A DNA stretch of 54,855 nucleotides, taken from Bacillus sp. J33. Its GTDB lineage: Bacteria > Bacillota > Bacilli > Bacillales > Cytobacillaceae. The position numbers and the translations under genes are program-made. Where the stretch lies: positions 1-54,855 of the forward strand of contig NZ_JAEL01000030.1 of the NCBI RefSeq assembly GCF_000518885.1, read 5' to 3'. Below the pieces are notes generated by a model that was not told where the DNA came from, searched no databases, and saw only the letters and a program-made list of their open reading frames with translations. Of this stretch, positions 34,913 through 42,848 are shown piece after piece (the first letter of the stretch is position 1; each line of letters opens with the position of its first letter).

Positions 34913-34930
34913 ATACCAACTAGTCAGTAT
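34913..34930 (+). promoter_or_regulatory. TetR-type operator, site 4
   Basis: ATACCAACTAGTCAGTAT, 29 bases before the GTG start of the ACAD11-type dehydrogenase. The 34716-34912 gap before it has no gene; a promoter is likely there but no consensus pair was found. An apparent ATG at 34905 lies upstream of the operator and has no RBS. Confidence 0.75.
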
Positions 34931-34958
34931 GCGCACTCTTAATAATGAGGTGGTACAT

Positions 34959-36164
34959 GTGAATTTCATTCATTCCGATAAGGTTAAGGAATTGGAAACA
35001 AGACTGACAGAATTTATGGATGAGTTTATCTACCCAAATGAGACCGTCTATAAAGAGCAGATCGGAGAAAGCGATCGGTTTTCAAAGGTTCCTCCAATCA
35101 TGGAAGAGCTAAAAGATAAAGCGAAAGAAAAGGGGCTTTGGAACCTGTTTTTGCCAGATAGCGAATACGGCATCGGGCTGTCGAATCTTGAATACGCACC
35201 TCTTTGTGAAATTATGGGGAGATCTAGTATTGCTCCTGAGGTCTTCAATTGTGCTGCTCCCGATACAGGCAATATGGAGGTTTTAGTCCGGTATGGGACT
35301 GAGGAACAAAAGCAGCAGTGGCTGCAGCCGCTCCTCAGGGGAGAGATTCGTTCCTGTTTTTCGATGACTGAACCGGATGTGGCTTCATCAGATGCAACGA
35401 ATATCCAGTCAAGCATCGTCCGGGATGGAGACGAATATGTCATAAACGGAACAAAATGGTGGTCTTCAGGTGCAGGGGATCCACGCTGCAAAATTGCCAT
35501 TGTCATGGGTAAAAATGATCCTTCTGCACCGAAGCATGAACAGCAATCCATGATATTGGTGCCGCTGAATACCCCGGGAGTGACGATTAAAAGGATCTTG
35601 CCAGTGTTCGGGTATGACCACGCACCCCATGGCCATGCAGAGATTGAATATAAGAATGTGCGTGTGCCTGCAGAAAACATGCTTTTGGGAGAAGGCAAGG
35701 GATTTGCAATTGCCCAGGGGCGTTTAGGACCAGGGAGGATCCATCATTGCATGAGAACGATCGGAGCTGCAGAAAGAGCTTTAGAAGAATTATGTAAGCG
35801 TGTTCAGGAAAGAAGTGCCTTTGGAAAAAAGCTTGCTGAACAGGGCGTAATCCAGGAATGGATTGCTGAAGCGAGAATTGACATTGAACAGGCCAGGCTG
35901 CTAACACTCAAGGCGGCTTTCATGATGGATACAGTCGGCAATAAAGAGGCAAAAGCTGAAATAGCAATGATAAAAGTGGTTGCACCAAATATGGCGTTAA
36001 AAATCATTGACCGGGCTATCCAGGCATTTGGGGCAGCAGGGGTTAGTGAAGATTATACTTTAGCGGCCGCCTGGGCAAATATCAGGACATTGAGATTGGC
36101 AGATGGGCCGGATGAGGTTCACAAGCGGGCGATTGCAAGATATGAATTGAAAAAATATATGTAG
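34959..36164 (+). CDS. ACAD10/11-type acyl-CoA dehydrogenase
   Basis: A 401-residue flavoprotein that strongly resembles the dehydrogenase half of animal ACAD11 and bacterial LvaC-like proteins. Signature stretches are [69 protein letters not shown] and [10 protein letters not shown]. At the usual catalytic Glu position (YEGT) it has Asp382 (LADGPDE). In ACAD10/11 and LvaC, the enzyme acts on a 4-phosphoacyl-CoA made by a partner kinase and removes the phosphate; a kinase of the matching type is encoded at 38242. GTG 34959 is the start, with GAGGTGG upstream; ATG 34905 would run through operator site 4. Family call firm, chemistry inferred from relatives. Confidence 0.9.
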   Translation: MNFIHSDKVKELETRLTEFMDEFIYPNETVYKEQIGESDRFSKVPPIMEELKDKAKEKGLWNLFLPDSEYGIGLSNLEYAPLCEIMGRSSIAPEVFNCAAPDTGNMEVLVRYGTEEQKQQWLQPLLRGEIRSCFSMTEPDVASSDATNIQSSIVRDGDEYVINGTKWWSSGAGDPRCKIAIVMGKNDPSAPKHEQQSMILVPLNTPGVTIKRILPVFGYDHAPHGHAEIEYKNVRVPAENMLLGEGKGFAIAQGRLGPGRIHHCMRTIGAAERALEELCKRVQERSAFGKKLAEQGVIQEWIAEARIDIEQARLLTLKAAFMMDTVGNKEAKAEIAMIKVVAPNMALKIIDRAIQAFGAAGVSEDYTLAAAWANIRTLRLADGPDEVHKRAIARYELKKYM

Positions 36165-36177
36165 GAGGGCCTGATCC

Positions 36178-36951
36178 ATGCATGTTAAAGACTTATTTTC
36201 CTTGGCAGGAAAGACGGCTATTGTAACTGGAGGAGGCAGGGGTCTAGGTGAACAAATCGCAATAGGCTTTGCTGAAGCAGGAGCGAATGTCGTCGTTTGT
36301 TCCAGAAAGCTTGCGGCATGTGAAGAGGTAAGCCAAAAGCTGAAGGAGCATGGCGTAAATTCAATGGCTTTAAAATGTGATATCACGAATCCTCAAGATG
36401 TGAAGAACGTAGTCAATCAGACTAAGGAAAAATTCGGAAGCATCGATATTCTTGTCAACAACAGTGGGGCCTCATGGGGGGCGCCAGCAGAAGAGATGCC
36501 GCTAGAAGCCTGGCAAAAGGTCATTAATGTGAATGTAACTGGAACCTTTTTAATGTCACAGACCGCAGGCAAGGTGATGCTGGAGCAAGGATCTGGGAAA
36601 ATTATCAACATTGCCTCGGTAGCCGGATTAAAAGGGTCTAATCCAAAATATATGAATGCAATTGGATACAACTCCAGTAAAGGCGCAGTCATCACATTTA
36701 CAAAGGACCTGGCAGCAAAGTGGGGGCCTCGCGGCATTTATGTGAACGCGATTGCGCCGGGTTTTTTCCCGACAAAAATGTCAAAAGTATTGCTGGAGCA
36801 AGGGGGTAATGGAATCCTGGAAGGTACTCCATTAAGGAAATTTGGATCGGATACTGATCTTAAAGGTGTAGCTGTATTTTTGGCTGCTCCTGCATCAGAT
36901 TATATTACAGGTGACGTTATCGTCGTGGATGGCGGAACACATGTGCTATAA
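36178..36951 (+). CDS. Short-chain dehydrogenase/reductase next to the ACAD11-type enzyme
   Basis: A 257-residue SDR starting 14 bases after the ACAD11-type gene. The motifs are VTGGGRGLGEQIA (residues 16-28), NNSGASWGAPAEEM (an NNSG variant of NNAG), Ser of NIASVAGLKG and catalytic YNSSKGA; the C-terminus is DYITGDVIVVDGGTHVL. VCSRKLAACEE after strand 2 points to NADP(H). It likely oxidises a 3-hydroxyacyl-CoA, or reduces a 4-oxoacyl-CoA to the 4-hydroxy form as LvaD-type enzymes do. The decayed SDR at 16908 has the same C-terminal pattern and is probably a dead paralogue. Confidence 0.9.
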   Translation: MHVKDLFSLAGKTAIVTGGGRGLGEQIAIGFAEAGANVVVCSRKLAACEEVSQKLKEHGVNSMALKCDITNPQDVKNVVNQTKEKFGSIDILVNNSGASWGAPAEEMPLEAWQKVINVNVTGTFLMSQTAGKVMLEQGSGKIINIASVAGLKGSNPKYMNAIGYNSSKGAVITFTKDLAAKWGPRGIYVNAIAPGFFPTKMSKVLLEQGGNGILEGTPLRKFGSDTDLKGVAVFLAAPASDYITGDVIVVDGGTHVL

Positions 36952-36980
36952 AGCAAACCGGAAAGAGGGGGCCAATTGAT

Positions 36981-38150
36981 ATGAACAGAGACGCAGTCAT
37001 TTTGTCGGCAGTCAGGACGGCAATTGGGAAACAGGGGGGAGCGCTCGCTTCTGTTCCAGCTCATGTTTTTGGAGCCGAAGTGCTGAAAGAAGCTGTAAGA
37101 CGGGCAAATATCGCGCCTGAAGCAATTGATGATGTCATCATGGGAAATGTCATTAGCGGAGGCGGGAATATCGCTAGGCTGACAGCCTTGCAAGCTGGCC
37201 TTTCCATTGAATTGCCGGGGATGACAATCGATCGTCAGTGCGGTTCCGGAATCAATGCAGTGAACCTGGCAGCACAGGCAATTCGCGCTGGCGAAGGAGA
37301 TATCTACATTGCGGGAGGCATAGAAAGTATGAGCAGAGCGCCATATTTGCTGGATCGCCCCGAAAAGCCTTATAGTCCTGTCCCGCCAAGGTTCAGGAAA
37401 TCACAGCTTTCCCCGAAAGAAATAGGGGATCCTCCAATGGGAATCACTGCGGAAAATCTCGCTGAAAAATATTCAATCAGTCGGGAGGAGCAGGATGAAT
37501 TCTCTCTTTTAAGCCAGAGAAAAATGGCTTCTGCCATGGAAGCCGGGCGTTTTGATGAACAAATTGTCCCGATCACCATTCCGGCTAAAAAAGGGGAAGC
37601 ACTCATATTTAAAAAAGATGAACATCCTCGGCCGCAAACAACTCTTGAAGCTTTATCCAGGCTGCAGCCGGCATTTTTACAGGATGGTACCGTAACCGCA
37701 GGCAGCAGTTCGGGCTTGAATGATGCTGCTTCTGTGCTTGTGGTCACATCAAGGGAGAAAGCGGCTGAACTAGGCGTAAAGCCTTTGGCTGTTATAAGAG
37801 AGCAAGCTCTGGCCGGGGTTGATCCGAACATTATGGGAATTGGTCCAGTCCCAGCAGTGAAAAAAGTACTTGAGAAATCAGGGCTTACACTTGATGACAT
37901 CGATCTCATTGAAATTAATGAGGCATTTGCTGCTCAGGTTATTGCCTGTAACCGTGAACTTAACATGAATTTGGAAAAAGTAAATGTAAATGGCGGTGCC
38001 ATCGCTCACGGGCATCCATTAGGAGCAACAGGAGCCATTCTGATCACAAAAGCAGTGTATGAGCTCGAAAGAAGAGGCGGGAGATATGCATTAATTACTG
38101 CTTGTATCGGCGGCGGACAGGGAATTGCAACCATTATTGAGCGAGAATAA
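36981..38150 (+). CDS. Thiolase (acetyl-CoA acyltransferase), second copy
   Basis: A 389-residue thiolase with nucleophile Cys87 in IDRQCGSGINAV, NEAFAAQ, the histidine of NGGAIAHGHPLGATG and the second cysteine in ACIGGGQGIA. It cleaves 3-oxoacyl-CoA to acetyl-CoA and a shortened acyl-CoA. RBS AGAGGGGG precedes ATG 36981. It differs clearly from the thiolase at 22057 (QCGSG versus LCASG), so each operon has its own last step. It sits between SDR and kinase genes of the putative 4-hydroxyacyl-CoA module. Confidence 0.93.
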   Translation: MNRDAVILSAVRTAIGKQGGALASVPAHVFGAEVLKEAVRRANIAPEAIDDVIMGNVISGGGNIARLTALQAGLSIELPGMTIDRQCGSGINAVNLAAQAIRAGEGDIYIAGGIESMSRAPYLLDRPEKPYSPVPPRFRKSQLSPKEIGDPPMGITAENLAEKYSISREEQDEFSLLSQRKMASAMEAGRFDEQIVPITIPAKKGEALIFKKDEHPRPQTTLEALSRLQPAFLQDGTVTAGSSSGLNDAASVLVVTSREKAAELGVKPLAVIREQALAGVDPNIMGIGPVPAVKKVLEKSGLTLDDIDLIEINEAFAAQVIACNRELNMNLEKVNVNGGAIAHGHPLGATGAILITKAVYELERRGGRYALITACIGGGQGIATIIERE

Positions 38151-38241
38151 TTACAAATGGGTAGATATACACGCTAAAACAGCAGGTCTCCCCTTTGCAG
38201 GATGGCCATAAAAAATATTATGAAAAAGGAGGCTGGGCTTC

Positions 38242-39297
38242 ATGGCTTCTGATACGATTCCTATCAGAAAAGGGGAAGAATTGGATGCTGCAGCAATTGA
38301 GACATTTATGAGAGAGCATTTACCCAACCTTCCTGAAGAACCACTAACTGTTGAACAATTTAGTTTTGGAAAGTCAAATTTAACCTATTTGCTGAAAATA
38401 GGTAATTGGGAAGCGGTTTTAAGACGTCCGCCTTTAGGCCCGGTTGCCCCTAGAGCTCATGACATGGGAAGAGAATACCGGATACTTGAAGAAATCAGCC
38501 CGCATTTCCAGGCAGCTCCTAAGCCTTTTTTATTTGCAGATAAAAGTGTAATGGGGACCCCATTTTTTATAATGGAAAGAAAAAAAGGAATCGTTTTAGA
38601 TACCGATTTCCCTGAAGGGGTTGTCCCGACAAAAGAAATCTGCAGAAACTTATCAGAAACGATGGTCGATCATCTCGTGGCTCTTCATAGTATCGACTAC
38701 ACAAAAACAGGGTTAACAGAGATAACCAGGCCGGAAGGGTTCATGAAAAGGCAGGTCAGTGGCTGGATTCAGCGGTATGAAAAGGCTGAAACGGACGACA
38801 TTGAGGGTGTGGAGAAACTGAAGAGATGGATGATCACCCATGTCGCTGAATCAGAAGAACCAGCTATAATTCATTATGATTACAAGTTAAATAATTCAAT
38901 GTTTGATAAGCATTTAAAGCAAATGGTAGGACTGTTTGACTGGGAAATGACTACCGTAGGGGATCCGCTTGCCGATTTGGGAGTAGCGATGAGCTATTGG
39001 ATTGAGCCTGATGATTCAGAGCTTTTGAAAAAGGGCATGGGAAGGCCTCCAATTACAGCCACTTCTGGATTCATGACCAGAGAAGAGTTTATGGAGAGCT
39101 ATGCCCAAAAAAGCGGCAGAGATTTGACAAATATGAATTTTTATCTAACGTTTGCTTATTTTAAGCTTGCAGTCATTTGCCAGCAAATATATTACAGATG
39201 GAAAAAGGGACAGACAAAGGATGAACGGTTTTCAAGCCTTGATCATTTTGTTCGCAGCCTGATTCAATATTCGCTTTATACTGCTGAAAAGAAATAA
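38242..39297 (+). CDS. Phosphotransferase of the ACAD10/11 N-terminal kinase (APH) type
   Basis: A 351-residue aminoglycoside-phosphotransferase-fold kinase. The N-terminus EQFSFGKSNLTYLLKIG and VLRRPPLGPVAPRAHDMGREYRI is the nucleotide-binding pattern of the kinase domain fused to ACAD10/11, and of LvaA-like kinases. Catalytic residues are Asp213 in HYDYKLNN (Lys215, Asn218) and the metal-binding Asp233 in LFDWEMTTVGDPLADLG. These kinases phosphorylate the 4-hydroxyl of 4-hydroxyacyl-CoA so that the ACAD partner can remove it. The RBS is AAAGGAGG upstream of ATG 38242. The kinase gene is in the same operon as the ACAD11-type dehydrogenase, two genes away. An antibiotic-resistance role is unlikely. 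Confidence 0.9.
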   Translation: MASDTIPIRKGEELDAAAIETFMREHLPNLPEEPLTVEQFSFGKSNLTYLLKIGNWEAVLRRPPLGPVAPRAHDMGREYRILEEISPHFQAAPKPFLFADKSVMGTPFFIMERKKGIVLDTDFPEGVVPTKEICRNLSETMVDHLVALHSIDYTKTGLTEITRPEGFMKRQVSGWIQRYEKAETDDIEGVEKLKRWMITHVAESEEPAIIHYDYKLNNSMFDKHLKQMVGLFDWEMTTVGDPLADLGVAMSYWIEPDDSELLKKGMGRPPITATSGFMTREEFMESYAQKSGRDLTNMNFYLTFAYFKLAVICQQIYYRWKKGQTKDERFSSLDHFVRSLIQYSLYTAEKK

Positions 39298-39320
39298 AAA
39301 ACGGATTGGGGTGCTGAATA

Positions 39321-40052
39321 ATGATTAAGATTCACCTCCTGTTAAAGAAGGAAGACATCGACAGGGAAAAAATGAGCGACAATAAAATTGCCGTTGTCTT
39401 TGATGTTTTGCTGGCAACCTCAACTATTGTCACTGCTCTAGAATTCGGTGCGAAAGAGGTCATCCCGGTTCTGGATAGAACTGCTGCAAAGGAAGAAGCC
39501 AAGGGGATGGAAGAGGGAAGTTTTGTTCTGGTTGGCGAATACCAAGGGAAAACAATTGATGGCTTCCTTTCCCCAAATCCTTTTGCATTAAAAGAAAAGA
39601 TCGTAGGAAAAACAATCATTCTATCGACAACAAACGGTACAGTAGCCCTCAAGAATTCCTCCGAAGCGAGCAGTGTCTATGCTGCATCTCTGCTTAATTC
39701 CAGGGCTGTTGTAAATCATATTTTAAAAGAATACAAGGAAGGAACAATCATCTTGGTTTGCTCGGGCTCATCGAATGAATTTAATTTGGAAGACTTCTTT
39801 GGGGCTGGCTGTTTCATTAACTCCCTTTTGAAACAATATCATGGGGAAATCGATTTAACGGACTCTGCTCTAGCTGCCTGTAGGTTTTATCAATCAAACG
39901 AACGTATTGGTGCTGATCTGTTAAAAGCTTCCCGTGTTGGTCAAATGCTTTTGAGAAGTGGATTTGAAAGGGAAATAGAGTTCGTTTCTCAGGAAAGTGT
40001 ATTCACAGTGATCCCAATGCTGAAAGGAAAAAAACGGATTATCTCAGTTTAA
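39321..40052 (+). CDS. ComB/2-phosphosulfolactate phosphatase family protein
   Basis: A 243-residue protein with the ComB-family pattern: VVFDVLLATSTIVTALEFGAKEVIPV (about 25-50), VLVGEYQGKTIDGFLSPNPF, ILSTTNGTVALKNSSEA and LVCSGSSNEFNLEDFFGAG. Family members are Mg-dependent phosphatases; the known one makes sulfolactate from phosphosulfolactate in coenzyme M synthesis, which bacilli do not need for methanogenesis. It follows the 4-hydroxyacyl kinase gene by 23 bases, so dephosphorylation of a phosphorylated intermediate or clearing of a dead-end product is a reasonable idea. No other sulfonate gene is nearby. Confidence 0.8.
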   Translation: MIKIHLLLKKEDIDREKMSDNKIAVVFDVLLATSTIVTALEFGAKEVIPVLDRTAAKEEAKGMEEGSFVLVGEYQGKTIDGFLSPNPFALKEKIVGKTIILSTTNGTVALKNSSEASSVYAASLLNSRAVVNHILKEYKEGTIILVCSGSSNEFNLEDFFGAGCFINSLLKQYHGEIDLTDSALAACRFYQSNERIGADLLKASRVGQMLLRSGFEREIEFVSQESVFTVIPMLKGKKRIISV

Positions 40053-40063
40053 GTACTCATAAT

Positions 40064-40077
40064 TGACAGCGTTTACA
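40064..40077 (+). promoter_or_regulatory. Candidate cre (CcpA) site before the Liv-type transporter
   Basis: TGACAGCGTTTACA matches the Bacillus catabolite-response consensus TGWAARCGYTWNCW at 13 of 14 positions. It lies between the phosphatase gene and the transporter genes, which would be repressed when glucose is available. Confidence 0.5.
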
Positions 40078-40091
40078 TAAAAGGAGGCTGG

Positions 40092-40181
40092 ATGATTAGG
40101 ATTCTATGGCGGAAATTACAGGTAGAAGAATGGGAAAAAGCAGGTGAAGTAAATCTATTAAACGATAAAGGAGGAGAATGA
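40092..40181 (+). CDS. Possible 29-residue leader peptide coupled to the permease gene
   Basis: ATG 40092 follows AAAAGGAGG and opens a 29-codon frame (MIRILWRKLQVEEWEKAGEV...) whose TGA overlaps the start region of the next permease gene (ATGATG at 40178). The strong RBS and the overlap suggest real translation, perhaps only to couple ribosomes into the permease gene. No family is recognised; it may also be a relic of a lost gene. Confidence 0.4.
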   Translation: MIRILWRKLQVEEWEKAGEVNLLNDKGGE

Positions 40182-41044
40182 TGGAGATTTTGATTCAGCA
40201 GCTGTTCAATGGGCTTACAATCGGAAGTGTTTACTCGCTTGTTGCCTTAGGGCTGACACTAGTATATGGCATCCTTCATATTCCAAACTTTGCCCATGGC
40301 GCTTTGTATATGATGGGGGGCTATATTACTTTGACGATGATGGTGAATTACGGCCTTCATTATTGGCTGGCCATCCTTGTATCTGTTGTGCTAGTTGGTC
40401 TAATCGGTGTGCTCATGGAAAGGCTCGTTTTTCATCCGTTAAGAAATGCTCCGCCAATTCATGACAAAATTGCTGCCATAGGGATACTGCTATTTTTGGA
40501 AGCTTTAGCACAATATGTCTGGGGGGCTGATTATCACACGATGCCATCTCCATACGGTCAGGTCGTCCAGTTTTTCGGGCTGACATTTACAATGCAAAGG
40601 CTTTTAATTATTATCTCAGCTATTGTTGTCATGCTTCTTCTTTATTTGTTCCTGAAAAAAACCTTTACCGGAGCAACCATCATTGCGATGTCCCAGGATC
40701 GGGATGGAGCTAATCTGGTTGGAATTAATACGAGCCGTGTGGCCATCCTTACGTTCCTGATCTCAGGGGGACTGGCTGCCATCGCAAGCTCTCTGGCCGC
40801 ACCAATAAATCTAGTCTTTCCAGGAATGGGCCAGCTGGTCATTCTGAAAGCTTTCGTCATCATTATTCTTGGCGGAATGGGAAGCATACCCGGAGCGATT
40901 GTAGGAGGGTATATTTTGGGATTTAGCGAAAGCCTCGGGGCAACCTATATTTCCAATGATTACAAAGATATCATAGCATTCATCCTCCTGGTCATTATCC
41001 TATCAATTAAGCCTACAGGCCTTTTTGCAAAGGGGGGACATTGA
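40181..41044 (+). CDS. Branched-chain amino acid/carboxylate ABC transporter permease (LivH type)
   Basis: A 287-residue permease with about eight membrane segments. The opening LIQQLFNGLTIGSVYSLVALGLTLVYGILHIPNFAHG is the standard LivH N-terminus and IPGAIVGGYILGFSES the C-terminal one. ATG 40181 is chosen over 40178 because GGAGG then has the right spacing. It pairs with the LivM-type permease that begins at its stop codon. Liv-type systems in catabolic clusters often import aromatic or short carboxylic acids rather than amino acids. Confidence 0.9.
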   Translation: MEILIQQLFNGLTIGSVYSLVALGLTLVYGILHIPNFAHGALYMMGGYITLTMMVNYGLHYWLAILVSVVLVGLIGVLMERLVFHPLRNAPPIHDKIAAIGILLFLEALAQYVWGADYHTMPSPYGQVVQFFGLTFTMQRLLIIISAIVVMLLLYLFLKKTFTGATIIAMSQDRDGANLVGINTSRVAILTFLISGGLAAIASSLAAPINLVFPGMGQLVILKAFVIIILGGMGSIPGAIVGGYILGFSESLGATYISNDYKDIIAFILLVIILSIKPTGLFAKGGH

Positions 41045-42081
41045 TGATGAAAATATTAAAACGGCAATATATCATTTTGGCACTAATGTTACTTGCTATT
41101 GCCTTTCCTCTGCTCATTCAAAATGAATACCTGATTCATGTAATGACGCTTTCATTTATCTGGATGATTGGTGTGTATGGATTAAATTTATTGGCTGGCT
41201 ATACGGGTTATCTATCATTGGCGCATGCAGGCTTTTTCGCGATTGGTGCATATTCGCTCGGTCTGCTGACTGTTAAAGCGCACCTGAACTTTTGGGCAGC
41301 CTTTATACTGGCACTTGTGATTACTAGTGTTATAGGATTTTTGGTTGGCCTTATTGCGTTAAGGACCAAGGAACATTTTTTTGCCATTTATACCTTGTGT
41401 GTCGGCTATATCATTTATTTGGTGATTGATAAATGGGACAGTTTAACCGAAGGGGTCCGGGGACTGATTGGGATACCTGCACCAGGAAACATCGGGCCTC
41501 TTTCATTTCAGACGCCCCTGTCGCAATATTACCTGGTCTTATCTATTTTGCTTTTGGCCGTACTGGTTATGTACCGGATCATCCATTCTCTGACCGGAAG
41601 AACGTATATAGCAATACGAAATAGTGAAGAGCTTGCCAGGACCATTGGAATCTCGACGATGAAAAATAAACTTGCTGCCTTTGTGATTTCAACTTTTTTT
41701 GCAGGGTTATCAGGTGCTCTTTATGCATCTTTCATCCGCTTTATTGGCCCTGATATTGGCCATATTGTTATTACTTTTGACTTGCTGACATATTTGCTGA
41801 TTGGCGGGATTGGAACACTTTCAGGACCGATAGTCGGAACTGTTTTAGTGGTATGGGTTTCGCAGCAGCTGCAATTTTTGCAGGATTACAGAATGCTGAT
41901 TTTTGGCCCGGTTCTTACCCTGCTCGTCATTTTTTATCCACGGGGAATCGTTGGAGCCATTACGAGCTGGAAACATAAGCGGTCAGAAAAAACGAAACAG
42001 CTTGCCCTTAAGGATACCAAGAAGGAAGACCGCTTTGCCAGGAGTGAAATAGCATCTGAAAATCAAGTAAAGGAGGGGTAA
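41044..42081 (+). CDS. Branched-chain amino acid/carboxylate ABC transporter permease (LivM type)
   Basis: A 345-residue permease with about ten membrane segments. The motif YGLNLLAGYTGYLSLAHAGFFAIGAYS is the LivM hallmark, and LTYLLIGGIGTLSGPIVGTVLVV lies near the C-terminus. The basic tail (KHKRSEKTKQLALKD) is cytosolic. ATG 41044 abuts the previous stop and has GGGGGG at 6 bases; TTG 41041 is an alternative. It forms the second half of the membrane channel with the LivH-type protein. Confidence 0.9.
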   Translation: MMKILKRQYIILALMLLAIAFPLLIQNEYLIHVMTLSFIWMIGVYGLNLLAGYTGYLSLAHAGFFAIGAYSLGLLTVKAHLNFWAAFILALVITSVIGFLVGLIALRTKEHFFAIYTLCVGYIIYLVIDKWDSLTEGVRGLIGIPAPGNIGPLSFQTPLSQYYLVLSILLLAVLVMYRIIHSLTGRTYIAIRNSEELARTIGISTMKNKLAAFVISTFFAGLSGALYASFIRFIGPDIGHIVITFDLLTYLLIGGIGTLSGPIVGTVLVVWVSQQLQFLQDYRMLIFGPVLTLLVIFYPRGIVGAITSWKHKRSEKTKQLALKDTKKEDRFARSEIASENQVKEG

Positions 42082-42083
42082 GG

Positions 42084-42848
42084 ATGTTCCTGGAAACAAT
42101 AAAATTAACAAAGAGATTTGGAGGCTTGACAGCTGTCAATCATGTTGATTTTTCAATTGAAAAAGGAAAGATTAATGCGATCATCGGACCCAATGGTGCT
42201 GGTAAATCTACCTTTTTTAATTTAATGAGCGGCTTTCATTCTCCAAGTTCAGGAAAAGTGTTTTTCAAAGGGCAGGATATTACTGCGCTGCCTTCTAATA
42301 AAATCGCTGAATTGGGCATTGCCAGAACCTTTCAGACTACCAATCTATTTGAACAATCAACTGTTCTTGATAATGTAATTGTCGGACACCGGCTAAGGAC
42401 GAAATCAAATTTGTTCGATGCGATTTTCAGGACTCGAAGGCTGAAGCGCGAAGAAGACCAATGCCGTGAGAAAGCGTTCGAAGTGATCGAATTTACTGGA
42501 TTGAAAAAAGTGGCAGATAAGCTTGTTGGCAGTTTGACACAGGAGGAGAAAAAGCGCACTGCGTTTGCACTTGCACTGGCAACAGATCCTGAAATTGTAT
42601 TTCTTGATGAGCCTGCAGCTGGTGTAAACCCGGAAGAAACCGAAGGGTTGGCGGAATTGATGGGAAAAATGGTCCAAAACAGCATAACTGTTTGTCTTAT
42701 TGAGCACAAAATGCAGATGATCATGAAACTGGCGGATAAAATCACGGTTTTAAACTATGGTGAAAAGATTGCGGAGGGAACTCCTGAGGAAATAAGGAAT
42801 AATCCTACAGTCATAAAGGCATACCTGGGAGGGAGCGCAAGTGCTTGA
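42084..42848 (+). CDS. ABC transporter ATP-binding protein (LivG type)
   Basis: A 254-residue ATPase. The Walker A is GPNGAGKST (about 36-44). The signature LTQEEKKRTAFALAL deviates from LSGGQ, having LTQEE, which occurs in some LivG-type subunits. Walker B is EIVFLDEPAAGVNPEE, with the LivG-like AAGVNPEE, and the H-loop is IEHKM. The RBS is GGAGGGG before ATG 42084. Its end overlaps the LivF-type gene by 8 bases, so the two ATPases are translationally coupled and form a heterodimer. Confidence 0.9.
   Translation: MFLETIKLTKRFGGLTAVNHVDFSIEKGKINAIIGPNGAGKSTFFNLMSGFHSPSSGKVFFKGQDITALPSNKIAELGIARTFQTTNLFEQSTVLDNVIVGHRLRTKSNLFDAIFRTRRLKREEDQCREKAFEVIEFTGLKKVADKLVGSLTQEEKKRTAFALALATDPEIVFLDEPAAGVNPEETEGLAELMGKMVQNSITVCLIEHKMQMIMKLADKITVLNYGEKIAEGTPEEIRNNPTVIKAYLGGSASA

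Noticed and set aside
38242..39297. Aminoglycoside resistance gene
   Set aside because: The kinase belongs to the APH fold but its sequence pattern and operon match the ACAD10/11-associated kinase, not antibiotic-modifying enzymes.
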